DNA from: Ahaetulla prasina
Taxonomy: Eukaryota; Chordata; Lepidosauria; Squamata; Colubridae
Assembly (NCBI RefSeq): GCF_028640845.1
Contig: NC_080546.1
Span: 84,053,257-84,117,256, forward strand
Direction of reading: 5' to 3'
DNA length: 64,000 nt
Below are positions 54,263 to 63,954 of the stretch, in pieces. The notes under the pieces were generated by a model that ran no database searches, was not told where the DNA came from, and saw only the letters and a list, made by a program, of their open reading frames with translations. The position numbers and the translations under genes were made by a program. Every line of letters begins with the position of its first letter. Positions within the stretch are counted from its first letter, which is position 1.

Positions 54263-54872
54263 AAGTTCAGCTAGTGCTCAAATTACAACAATTTATTTAA
54301 TGACTGTTAAAAATTACAATGGCACTGAAAAAAACGACGTGCGACAAATTAGTAATAGAATCGTAATAGAGAAATGGAAACTGAACAGAAGGTCCTTAAA
54401 ATCACTAGCTGGTGGTATGTACCTTTGGCTAAATGGATACAGAAAAATAAAAATAAAACCCAAAAGGAAAGGGAGATTTTAATGAAATATATTTGCGCTC
54501 GGTTCACTAAATAAACCTATTTTTATTTGGATGGGTTTAATAAAGGAACATGTATTAACCTTGGCAAAAAGATGGCAAACCTGATTCCTTGCAATGCTTT
54601 TTCAGGTCTTACCCCACTACTGTTTTTACATCTATTTAACATTTAGTTCCTTCAAGACAATATTGAATTCTGTGGGTTGCAGCAGTCTGCAATTACTCTT
54701 AGTCTTCCCAACTGGCTGCCCTCCCCAAGTTTATTTAAGAGAAAGTTGGTAAGAAGGGAGAATGCCATGGAAAAGAAAGAGCAGGAACATTATTTCATTA
54801 CTTACAAGTCATACAGGGGGAAAAAATAAGAACTTTTCTATGTTTGTTAAGATGGTTTCCCCCCCATTTACA
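54263..54872. other. No recognised feature
   Basis: A 60-codon frame at 54300-54482 lacks motifs. AT-rich. Confidence 0.5.
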
Positions 54873-54941
54873 TGGAATAGAATAGAATAGAATAGAATAG
54901 AATAGAATAGAATAGAATAGAATAGAATAGAATAGAATAGA
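54873..54941. repeat. (AATAG)n without adjoining LINE tail
   Basis: About 13 perfect units. Unlike the other AATAG arrays it joins an LTR fragment instead of the cacttggccaat tail, so the original LINE end was probably removed. Confidence 0.95.
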
Positions 54942-55280
54942 CCGTTGCTGGTCTTTTAAGCCTAATGGGAGGGGCCAATCATCTCTTGGCCCTACTCCCG
55001 AGTCATCCTCTTTGCTTTAGCTGCTCTTGCCTTCTGGTAGCTCTTCTCATGCGTGCATTAGGAACAGGCTCCTCCTGTTCCTCTGCCTCACTACTATCAG
55101 TCTCTGAAGGCTCTGGAGTCTGCACCCCACCTCCCAGATGGCCCTGGCCCCACCTCAGCCTCTGACGCAGAGTCCTCATCCGGGCCTTCCCCAGCTTCCA
55201 GGACTGGCCCACGCTCTTCCTCAGCCTCATCGCTGTCCAATTCCATTGCCAGCTCTGCAGGCTGCTGGCGGACCACAACA
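54942..55280 (+). mobile_element. LTR, 3' portion (second LTR family)
   Basis: Shares gggaggggccaatcatctct with 34502-34928 and continues to an end at ggcggaccacaaca. Together the two fragments define TGTCGTG...CACAACA termini. 5' part missing. Minus-strand frames with acidic residues are of unknown meaning. Confidence 0.7.
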
Positions 55281-55984
55281 TTCAAGTCAAAGGTTGTAGT
55301 TTGAAAACTGCTGTTCATTCTACAGGCACAAACCGCTAAACAAAGGGTTTAGGATTCTGGAGTCTCAAATATATGGATGAGATGGTGGCGTCATAGGAAA
55401 TGTTATGACTTTATAGCCACTCAGGAGCATTTAAAGGCAGGCCAACCTTGTACAACAGATACGGATTCCAGATGAACTGTAATTGAAATGGTCTGCAGGT
55501 CTATAGTAGCAAAAATTGTTTTTAAATTGTTTCCTAGGGAAACCTAATAGATATTGGGCAGTATCCAGTTCAGAACGCAGTTGATATTTCAAAGATTGGA
55601 AGTGGCTTTATGGGTGGTCATTTCATGCAGCAAATGAAAAGGAGACGGAAAAGACAGAAACATTTGGAAATTGGCAGAGAAAAACCAATCCTGGAAGTCT
55701 TCAAGAGAAAACGACGGGGTTAGAGTATTTGGCTGCGAACCAGAAGAAATAGATATAATGAGTACAATGGAAATCTAATGAAATGGAGAACGTCAATAGG
55801 GTACAGTCATTCCTGGGATATGAACTTAATAGGATAAGGAAGGACATTTGATTGCTATTTCTCTCGAGAATATAAGATCTAATAAACTGCACCATCGGGG
55901 GACGGATTTCTCCATAAAAAAACCTATTTGGATGGCAGTATCTGATCACAAACCTTCAAATTAGATTAGTTACAGGACTGGAGT
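55281..55984. other. No recognised feature
   Basis: Average composition; an 82-codon minus frame (55701-55949) is motif-free. Confidence 0.5.
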
Positions 55985-56056
55985 TAAGAGGACTGGAGAT
56001 TAAAACCTATGAAGAATGGTTGCAGGATGTCTAGCCAAATGAAGAGAAGGACTAGG

Positions 56057-56812
56057 CAGGGGTGGGCTGCTGAGGGTTCGCAGGGGTTCGGGAGATCACT
56101 AAGACTCTGTACAGTTCGGAGAACCCATAAACCCCATTCCTGGCTGGCACCTCTCACCCTGCCCCTCCACTCTCAGGAGTCTCCACCAGTGGTGAGTTTC
56201 AAATTTTTTTTACTACCGGTTCTGTGGGTGTGGCTTGGTGGGCATGACATGGCTTGGTAGGCGTGGCTTGATGGGCATGGCAGGGGAAGGATACTGTAAA
56301 ATCTCCATTCCCACCCCACTCCAGGGGAGGGTTACTGCAAAAATCACCATTTCCTCCCAATCGGCTGGGAATTGGGAGGCAAAGAATAGACGGGGGGCGG
56401 GTCCAGTCAGAATTTTTACTACCGGTTCTCTGAACTACTCAAAATTTCCGCTACCGGTTCTCCAGAACGGATCACAACCTGCTGAAACCCATCTCTGGTC
56501 CCCATGCGGCCCATTTTGGATGCAGATAAGTTCAGGGCACGCACGGAGGCTTGTGGAGGGCGAAAAACAGGGCTACTGGAAGTTTGAGAAAGCCAGAAAC
56601 AGGCCTGTTTCTGGCCTCCAGAGGCCCTCTGGAGCCTGGGGAGGTTGTTTTCGCCTTCCCAGAGTCTCGAGGAAAGCCTCTGGAGCCCGGGGAGGGCAAA
56701 AACACCCCCCCACCATGTTGCAGGAGGCCTACAAGGCCACGCCAACCATGGCCATGCCCACCCAACAGCCCGGCAGAGAACCTCTTGCTAAAAATTTTGA
56801 AGCCCACCCCTG
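56057..56812 (+). mobile_element. hAT element (cagcccaccc ends), 756 bp, host of a second hAT
   Basis: Starts caggggtgggctgctgaggg and ends ttgaagcccacccctg; perfect 8-bp duplication ggactagg (56049-56056, 56813-56820). The interior includes cctctggagcctggggagg blocks repeated in direct and inverted order (56600-56700). Without the nested f1 copy it is about 440 bp. Confidence 0.92.
56187..56497 (+). mobile_element. hAT MITE, family f1, nested
   Basis: Starts cagtggtgagtttcaa and ends tgaaacccatctctg; flanks gtctccac and gtccccat match at 6 of 8. Contains two gtggcttg(g/a)tgggc-type units more than the 36801 copy. Confidence 0.85.
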
Positions 56813-57186
56813 GGACTAGGGATGACATGATAGCAGGGTTCCAATATCACAGGGGCTCCCACAAAAGAAATAGTGGGGGGGGGATCAGCCTATTCTCCAA
56901 AGCACCCGAAGATAGGACAAGAAGCAATGGATGGAAACGAATCAAGGAGAGAAGCAACCTAGAACTAAGGAGAAATTTACTGACAGCGAGAACAAAAAAC
57001 CAATGGAACGGCTTGCCTTCAGAAATGGTGGGTGTTTCAGATCCTAGCTTTCAGAAAAAGCGGATGCTTCATCGCTGGAGGTTTTCAAGAAGAGACTGGA
57101 CAGTCATTCATCCGGAATGGTCTCCTGTTTGGCAGGGGGTTGGACTAGAAGACCTCCAAAGTCCCTTCCAACTCTGTTATTCTAGA

Positions 57187-57976
57187 TTCTCATTTTAGGA
57201 GATGAACATTTGCTCCTGTATATAGATGTACAGAGTGACATTGGAGAGAGAGGGGGGAGGGGAAAAAGGACCAATGGGACAAGATTATCTATGTAGGTGG
57301 ATTTCAAGAATCAAAATGACTCTTTAGATTCGAGAGATGGAAAAGTATTATCAGGAAGAATATAAGTGCGGAGGATTTCTAAACGAACGAATAAGCTTAT
57401 GTCTATAAATTAAAGCCACTATATTCAATTTCTTGCTTCTAGTGTCTCATAATAGAAAGCAATCCAATCTGGATTCCTGTTAAAATCCTCTTTCATTTTT
57501 ATATTCTCCATACAGCATATGTTGCCTTCTTAAGAATTCTTGCCTTCCTCATTTCCAAATCCGCAAGCAGCTTAGCGGTTCTGATGAAGCTAAAGCTGAG
57601 GGTTTTGTTTCATCGTTTATGTTTTATAGATATCCTTCCTCTTTTTGACCTTCCCAGGATGTAATCAACATATCTGTTGACCACAGCGGTATTTTTTTTT
57701 TAAACTACCCGGATTAAATGGAAAGAGATTAGGCTAATCTTCTGTTAGCTGCCCTGAACCGTCAGAATGGATTGCACGATCTATAATTTCATTTTACATA
57801 CAGACAGTTGGGGGCACTCGGTGCTGATAGAATAAGCTTGCAGGGATGGGCCAAGTTAGTATTTGGAGGGTAAAATTCCAAAAAATCCTTGAATAGAAAA
57901 GAAATGAGTGGCAAAATATTAAAATAGTTTGCAAGAAAGCTGTCCCATTGGGACCATGTAAGTTGGATCAGCCTTT
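57187..57976. other. No recognised feature
   Basis: AT-rich; T-run at 57692-57701. No motif-bearing frame. Confidence 0.5.
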
Positions 57977-58435
57977 GCAGAAAAAACAATGGCTACCAAC
58001 CTGCCTTCCATTGAGGACCTGTATACTGTACGAGTCAAAAAGAGAGCTGTGAAAATATCTATAGACCCTTCATATCCTGGACATAAACTGTTTCAACTCC
58101 TACTCTCAAAACAACGCTATAGAGCACTGCACACCAGAACAACTAGACACAAGAACAGTTTTTTCCCGAATGCCATCACTCTGCTAAACAAATAAGCCCC
58201 TCAACACTGTCAAACTATTTACTAAATCTGCACTACTATTAATCTTCTCATCGTTCCCATCACCCATCTCCTTCCATTTATGACTGTATGACTGTAACTT
58301 TGTTGCTTGTATCCTTATGATTTATATTGATATTGTTTCCTGATTCCTTATTTGTACCCTATGACTATCGTTAAGTGCCTTATGATTCTTGATGAACATA
58401 TCTTTTGGCCAATAAAAAATAAATTCTATATTTTG
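57977..58435 (+). mobile_element. Snake1-like LINE 3' part without microsatellite
   Basis: The plus frame MATNLPSIEDLYTVRVKKRA followed by KISIDPSYPGHKLFQLL matches the 38019 element. The 3' end reads tcttttggccaataaaaaat and has no pentamer array. The ccaatcacac part of the tail is deleted. Confidence 0.85.
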
Positions 58436-58489
58436 TTAAAAATACCTTTCAAAAAAGCAAAAACAGAATAGATACACAACTTTATAGCA

Positions 58490-58685
58490 ATTTTACTTTG
58501 GGGTCCTGGATGGTCTCTGCACATGGTGGTTTTCTTGCAAACATTTCATTACCCAACTAGATAACATCAACAGTGCTCGAAGGGAATGGTATCCTACTAG
58601 TACTGATGATATTATCTTGTTGGACAATGAAACATTTGCAAATAAATCACCAATCTCAGAAAGAAGCAGATTAAGAGTGGGTGGG
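58490..58685. mobile_element. Possible Penelope-like fragment
   Basis: tggttttcttgcaaacattt and ggacaatgaaacatttgcaa form an inverted pair around acccaactagataacatcaa. I associate these words with reptile Penelope-type repeats, without proof in this sequence. Confidence 0.35.
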
Positions 58686-58920
58686 ACCATGGAGGTGTTC
58701 TAGTCCACACCCCTGCTCAAGCAGGAGACCCTATACCATTTCTGGCTGTCCAGTCTTTTCTTAAAAGCTTCCAGTGTTGGAGCACTCACAATTTATGAAG
58801 TCAAACCATTCTACTGATTAATTGTTCACACTGTTAGGAAATTTCTCCTTACTTCTAGATTGCTTCTCTCATTGATTGCCTTCCATTCATTGTTTCTTGA
58901 CCTGTCTTCAGGTGCTTTGG

Positions 58921-59195
58921 AAAATAGAATAGAATAGAATAGAATAGAATAGAATAGAATAGAATAGAATAGAGTAGAGTAGAGTAGAGTAGAGTAGAGT
59001 AGAGTAGAGTAGAGTAGAATAGAATAGAATAGAATAGAATAGAATAGAATTTTTTTATTGGCCAAGTGTGATTAGACAAACACGGCATTTGTCTTGGTGC
59101 ATATGCTCTCAGTGTACATAAAAGAAAAGATACGTTCATCAAGAATTCTAAGGTACAACACTTAATGCTAGTCATAGGGTACAAATAAACAATCA
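58921..59195 (-). mobile_element. Snake1-like LINE tail with (AATAG)n, nested
   Basis: About 130 bp of AATAG/AGTAG units (58921-59050), then the tail ttattggccaagtgtgatta and 3' UTR to about 59195. The array begins at the gaaaatag of CR1, suggesting priming or slippage at that A/T-rich site. Confidence 0.88.
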
Positions 59196-59203
59196 GGTCG
59201 ACC

Positions 59204-59424
59204 CAGGGGTGCTATTCAGCAGGTTCTGACAGGTTCTGGACAACTGGTAGTGGAAATTTTGAGTAGTTCGGAGAACCTGCAAATACCACCTCTGGCTGGC
59301 CCCAGAGTGGGGTGGGAATGGAGATTTTGCAATATCCTTCCCCTGCCACGCCCACCAAGCCACACCACAACCACCAAGCCACGCCAACAGAACCAGTAGT
59401 AAAAAAAGTTGAATTCCACTACTG
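59204..59424 (-). mobile_element. hAT MITE, family f1, nested
   Basis: Starts caggggtgctattcagc and ends gaattccactactg; flanks ggtcgacc and ggttgacc (7 of 8). Inserted at the 5' edge of the nested LINE tail. Confidence 0.88.
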
Positions 59425-59849
59425 GGTTGACCCCCTCCTCTTCTTTGTTGCAACCCCTCAAACACTGGGACACTGTTATCATGTCACCCCAGTCCTTCTT
59501 TTCACTAGACTAACCATACCCAGTTCCTGCCACTGTTCTTTATATGTTTTAACCTCCAGCCCCTTAATCATCTTCGTTGCTCTTCTCTGCACTCTTTCCA
59601 GCGTCTCAGCATCTTTTTTGCAATGCGGTGACCAAAACTGGACGCAGTATTCCAAGTGTAGCCTTACTAAGGTTTTGTAAAGCAGTATTACTACTTCATG
59701 CGATCTTGATTTTATCCCAGAGTGGGAAATCAACAATTTATCATCAATAAATAGAACTAATGACACTGTTCAGTGCATCTCTTCTTTGTACAAAACCATC
59801 TAGCGAAGGTTTTTAATCCTCCTCATTTGTATATTGTGGTCATTGCAAC

Positions 59850-60098
59850 TCCAAATGGTGGCTCAGACTGCTAAGACAGTCTGTTATTAACACAGCTGCT
59901 TGCAATTACTGCAGGTTCAAGTCAGCCTTAGCTCAGCCTTCCATCCTTTATAAGGTAGGTAAAATGAGGACCCAGATTGTTGGGGGCAATAAAAAGTTGA
60001 CTTTGTATACAATATACAAATGGATGAAGACTATTGCTTAACACAAAGTAAGCCGCCCTGAGTCTTCGGAGAAGGGCGGGATATAAATGCAAATAAAA
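59850..60098 (+). mobile_element. tRNA-derived SINE, type B
   Basis: Head atggtggctcagactgctaa, tail gtaagccgccctgagtcttc and a short A-rich end. A deletion around the B box leaves gttcaagtcagccttagctc. Confidence 0.85.
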
Positions 60099-60382
60099 AG
60101 GAATTTAATGAAAAACTACTGACCATGACATCCCTAACTTGAAAGGGATATATTGGTGGGTGTTTTTTGTTTTTGTTTTGAAAAATACTGTGAATATCAA
60201 AAGCAGTGGTGGGTTCTAACCGGTGTTACCACCAGTTCGCTTCGTGCATGTGCTTTGCGTGTGATTGCCGTGCTTCGTGCATTGAATTGCTGAACAGCTG
60301 AGGCATGGCAATCCGCTCTGCCGTGCCTTTCAGCTGGGCTACAAATGAAGGAATAAAGGTAGGTATAGCACAGGGGCAGGGG

Positions 60383-60644
60383 CAGTGGTGAAATCCAATT
60401 TTTTTTACTACTGGTTCTGTGGGCGTGGCTTGGTGGGTGTGGTGTGACTTGGTGGGCGTGGCTTGGTGGGCAGGGGAAGGATACTGTAAAATCTTCATTC
60501 CCGCCCCGCTCTGGAGCCAGCCAGAGGTGGTATTGGCTGGTATTCGGAAGTACTCAAAATTTCCGCTACCGGTTCTCCGAACTGCTCAAAATTTCTGCTA
60601 CTGGTTCTCCAGAACCTGTCAGAACCTGCTGGATTTCACCGCTG
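60383..60644 (+). mobile_element. f1 hAT MITE nested in hAT (first guest)
   Basis: Starts cagtggtgaaatccaa and ends ggatttcaccgctg. Flanks ggcagggg and ggcgggtg match at 6 of 8. Confidence 0.88.
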
Positions 60645-60693
60645 GGCGGGTGAGTGGGCCCAGATGACGGTCGGAGCGAACCTACATCTCCCG

Positions 60694-60960
60694 CAGCGGT
60701 GGATTTCAATTTTTTTTACTACCGGTTCTGTGGGTGTGGCTTGGTGGGCGTGGCATAGCTTGGTGGGTGTGGCTTGGTGGACATGGCATGGGAAGGGTAC
60801 TGTAAAATTTCCCTTCCCTTCCAATCAGCTGGGACTCAGGAGGCAGAGAATAGTTGGGGGCGGGGCCAGTCAGAATTTTTACTACCGGTTCTCCGAACTA
60901 CTCAAAATTTCTGCTACTGGTTCTCCAGAACTGGTCAGAACCTGCTGAAACCCAACTCTG
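60694..60960 (+). mobile_element. f1 hAT MITE nested in hAT (second guest)
   Basis: Starts cagcggtggatttcaa and ends tgaaacccaactctg. Flanks atctcccg and atctctgc agree at 5 of 8. Same orientation as the first guest, 49 bp away from it. Confidence 0.85.
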
Positions 60961-61021
60961 ATCTCTGCTACTGGTCTCCTGAACCAGGGAGAACCGGTAT
61001 CAACCCACCACTGATCAAAAG

Positions 61022-61636
61022 GGGAAAAAATGAATTCATACGCAACATGCCTTAACCTATTAAATAAAATATGTCCTTCTCTTAAATGGAACAACCTAGG
61101 CAGAATATTCTTCCACGGCTTTCTTTTTGCCTTCTGGAGAATGATGGGTTTTTTCCCTTCTTTTTGTAACCTTGATGGATGTCATCGCAAACAACTGCAG
61201 CACAAGTGAAGGATGCAAATTAAAGTTTATGAACTTACTTCCATGAATTTTTTTTTGTTGTTTGTTCTTTCCCCCCTCTTCTTCTTTGGTTTCATCTGCC
61301 TTGTGAACCAAGTTGATAATGTGTTTATAGCTAAATAGATCTATAAAAAGTTGATTGGCGGTGATGGTAATTGGGAGATTTTATGCTCACGAAGTGATTA
61401 ATCTTTAAACTATAATGTAAGTTTCATCCTTCAGAAGTGGCACAGAGCAAAGAACCTTGTAAATCATCTTGTTGTGCCCAATGAAACAGAATGTAGTTTC
61501 CATATAACTGTATCGTTTTGTACTTTAAAAGTTCTCCTTTCAATGAACATGAATTGTGAGCATTTAAACACAAACTGGTAGCAATAGATAGTTAAAAAAA
61601 CCCCAATCATTTAGCTATCTTGATAACATGCTACTG
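61022..61636. other. No recognised feature
   Basis: AT-rich single-copy-looking sequence; T-run near 61249. Confidence 0.5.
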
Positions 61637-61760
61637 AACAACTGAGAGCATATGCACCAAGACAAATTCCTTGTGTGTCCAATCACACTTGGCCAATAAA
61701 AAAATCTATTCTATTCTATTCTATTCTATTCTATTCTATTCTATTCTATTCTATTCTATT
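61637..61760 (+). mobile_element. Snake1-like LINE tail with (TTCTA)n
   Basis: actgagagcatatgcaccaa, then ccaatcacacttggccaata, then about 11 TTCTA units (61704-61760). 5'-truncated to about 65 bases of element. Confidence 0.9.
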
Positions 61761-61769
61761 TAGTGGATA

Positions 61770-62490
61770 TATTAGACTAGAGTTAGGCAGGGAACCCTAT
61801 ACCACTTCAGACAAATGGTTATCCAATCTCTTCTTAAAAACTTCCAGTGATGGAGCATTCACAACTTCTGGAGGCAAGTTGTTCCACTGATTAATTGTTC
61901 TAACTGTCAGGAAACTTCTCCTTAGTTCTAAGTTGCTTCTCTCCTTGATTATTTTCCACCCATTTCTTCTTGTCCTACCCTCAGGGATTTGGAGAACAGT
62001 TTGATTCCCTCTTCTTTGTGGCAGCCCCTGGGATATTGGAACACTGCTATCATGTTTCCCCTAGAGCTTCTTATCATCCAGTTCCGTTCTTCATATGTTT
62101 TAGCCTCCAGTCCCCTAATCATCTTTGTTGCTCTTCTCTGCACTCTTTCTAGAGTCTCAACATCTTTTTTACATCGTGGTGACCAAAACTGAATGCAGTA
62201 TTCCAAGTGTGGCCTTAACAAGGCATTATAAAGTGGTATTAACACTTCACGTGATCTTGATTCTATTCCTCTATTTATGCAACCCAGAACTGTATTGGCT
62301 TTTTTGGCAGCTGCTGCACACTGCTGGCTCATATTTAAATGATTGTCCACTAGGACTCCAAGATCCCTCTCATAGTTACTACTATTGAGCAAGCTACCAT
62401 CTATACTATACCTGTGCATTTTGTTTTTCTTGCTTAGATATAGTAGAACCTTACTTTTTTCACCATTGAATTTCATTTTATACATTAACT
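61770..62490 (-). mobile_element. CR1 LINE 3' region, longest copy (about 720 bp)
   Basis: The minus frame at 61949-62485 (178 codons) shows [60 protein letters not shown] and TKMIRGLEAKTYEERN. This is RT palm/thumb sequence of CR1. A deletion near 62075 removes the MGMSSLMKRRTR region. The 3' UTR runs to about 61770. Confidence 0.93.
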
Positions 62491-62601
62491 GATGCTTTTA
62501 GTTAGAACAGAGCAGAGAAATCCAGATTGACATTCTTGTTTCTGGCTTATTACCAGAATTCATAGAATCATAGCATCATAGGATTGGAAGAGACTTTGGA
62601 G

Positions 62602-62909
62602 CAGAGGTGGGTTTCAGCCGGTTCTGACCAGTTCTGGAGAACCGGTAGCGGAAATTTTGAGTAGTTCGGAGAACTGGTAGTAAAAATTCTGACTGGCCCT
62701 GCCCCCATCTTTTCTCCGCCTCCCAAGTCCCAGCTGATTGGGAGGAAATGGGGATTTTACAGTAACCTTCCCTTGGAGTGGGGTGGGAATGGAGATTTTA
62801 CAATATCCTGCCCCTGCCACGCCCACCAGGCCACACCCGCCAAGCCATACCATGCCCACCAAGCCACACCCACAGAACCGGTAGTAAAAAAATTTGAAAC
62901 CCACCACTG
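62602..62909 (-). mobile_element. hAT MITE, family f1, nested in CR1
   Basis: Starts cagaggtgggtttcagccgg and ends tttgaaacccaccactg; flanks ctttggag and ccttggag (7 of 8). Confidence 0.92.
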
Positions 62910-62928
62910 CCTTGGAGGTCTTCTAGCC

Positions 62929-63063
62929 CAGGGGTCTCCAACCTTGGCAACTTTAAGACTTGTGGACTTCAACTCCCAGAATACCTCAGCCAGCTTTGCT
63001 GGCTGAGGTATTCTGGGAGTTGAAGTCCACAAGTCTTAAAGTTGCCAAGGTTGGAGACCCCTG
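62929..63063. mobile_element. Perfect palindromic hAT MITE, 135 bp
   Basis: Arms of 66 bases each are exact reverse complements around a 3-base ttt centre; the outer bases are caggggtctccaacc. Flanks ttctagcc and ttctagtc match at 7 of 8. Contains gggagttgaagtccacaag in the right arm. Able to form a very long hairpin. Confidence 0.95.
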
Positions 63064-63292
63064 TTCTAGTCCAACCCCTCTACCCAAGGCAGGAGACTTT
63101 ATACCATCCTGGACAAATGTTTGTCCTAATTTTTTCTTGAAAACCTCCAGTGATGGAGCACCCAACTCCAGAAGGCAAACTGTTTCATTGACTAATTGTT
63201 CTCATTGTCAGGAAATTCCTTCTTAATTCCAGATTGGAGCTCCTTCTGAAGAGCTTCCTACCTGTTGCGTCTTGCTATCTTCTATCCTTTTT

Positions 63293-63405
63293 TTTTTTTC
63301 TTCCTTTATTGGAATTTCTTTTTTTATTATTATTATTTTTGTGAGCTGCCCAGAGTCGTTTGGAGTTGGGTGGCGTACAAGTTTAATCATTAATAAATAA
63401 AAAGT
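63293..63405 (+). mobile_element. SINE/LINE 3' tail fragment
   Basis: gtgagctgcccagagtcgtt, then gggtggcgtacaagtttaat, ending aataaataaaa. This is a tail of the gccgcccagagtc type found on several amniote retroposons. No head visible. Confidence 0.5.
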
Positions 63406-63507
63406 GGAAACAATCAGCTTTCCCGATGCTTCTTTTGATCTTAAGTTTTGGAGATTGTAGGAAGAAAAACCGTGGAAAACATTAAATGTGGAAAGGATGC
63501 ATTAGGC

Positions 63508-63945
63508 CAGGGGTCAGCAACCGATGGCTCTGGAGCCACATGTAGCTCTTTCATCCCTCTACTGTGGCTCCCTGTTGCTGGTTGGCTCCACAATTGATAG
63601 GGCTTTCGGTTAGGACAGGTAGACAAAAAAGGATGCCGTGCTAGGAGGAGACTCTATGGTGGCGGGAACTGACTTCTGGTCAGCAGAGGAAAAAGGACGC
63701 TGTGCTAGGAGGAGACTCTATGGTGGGGGGAACTGTCTTCCATTCAGCAGAGGAAAAAGGATGCTGTGCTAGGAGGAGACTTTATGGTGGAGGAACCAGA
63801 CTTCCAGTCAGCAGAGGAAAAAGGACGCCGCGCTAGGAGGAGATTATGATGGGGGAATCGGACTTCCGGTTGGCTCCAGAATTGAATGAGGGCTTCCGGT
63901 TAGGACCTTTGTAGCTCTTTGAGTGTTTAAGGTTGCCGACCACTG
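63508..63945 (+). mobile_element. hAT MITE, family f5, with four internal 64-bp units
   Basis: Starts caggggtcagcaaccgatgg and ends aaggttgccgaccactg; perfect 8-bp duplication cattaggc (63500-63507, 63946-63953). Units starting at 63631, 63695, 63759 and 63823 each begin gga(t/c)gc(c/t)g and include gtgctaggaggagact (gcgctagg in the fourth). The inverted copy at 16990 has one unit. Confidence 0.93.
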
Positions 63946-63954
63946 CATTAGGCT

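Larger units (their letters stand above)
55985..57186 (+). mobile_element. CR1 LINE 3' region split by nested hATs
   Basis: KTYEEWLQDV-like codons at 56006 precede the hAT; gatgacatgatagcagggtt resumes at 56821 and runs to the 3' UTR ending ccaactctgttattctag. A duplicated stretch near 57040-57075 disturbs the ORF2 end. Confidence 0.88.
58686..59790 (-). mobile_element. CR1 LINE 3' region split by a LINE tail and a hAT
   Basis: The inverted CR1 3' end (ggaggtgttctagtcc) runs to tcaggtgctttggaaaatag at 58926 and resumes near 59430 with cctcttctttgttgcaaccc through to about 59790. A minus frame at 59479-59766 shows LVRLHLEYCVQFWSPHCKKD. The gap is filled by two later insertions. Confidence 0.9.
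60204..61013 (+). mobile_element. hAT element hosting two family f1 MITEs
   Basis: Starts cagtggtgggttctaaccgg and ends ggtatcaacccaccactg, with a perfect 8-bp duplication atcaaaag (60196-60203, 61014-61021). Subtracting the guests leaves about 265 bp, f2-like at the ends (accggt near both termini). No coding capacity. Confidence 0.93.
62545..63290 (-). mobile_element. CR1 LINE 3' end split by two hAT elements
   Basis: The inverted 3' end tcataggattggaagagac is at 62573, then a hAT, then ccttggaggtcttctagccc (62910-62929), then a palindromic hAT, then ttctagtccaacccctctac onward to about 63290. The order shows one CR1 copy with two later guests 19 bp apart. Confidence 0.92.

Noticed and set aside
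55003..55318. Acidic minus-strand frames as a transcription-factor exon
   Set aside because: They coincide with the 3' part of an LTR defined by a second copy at 34502.
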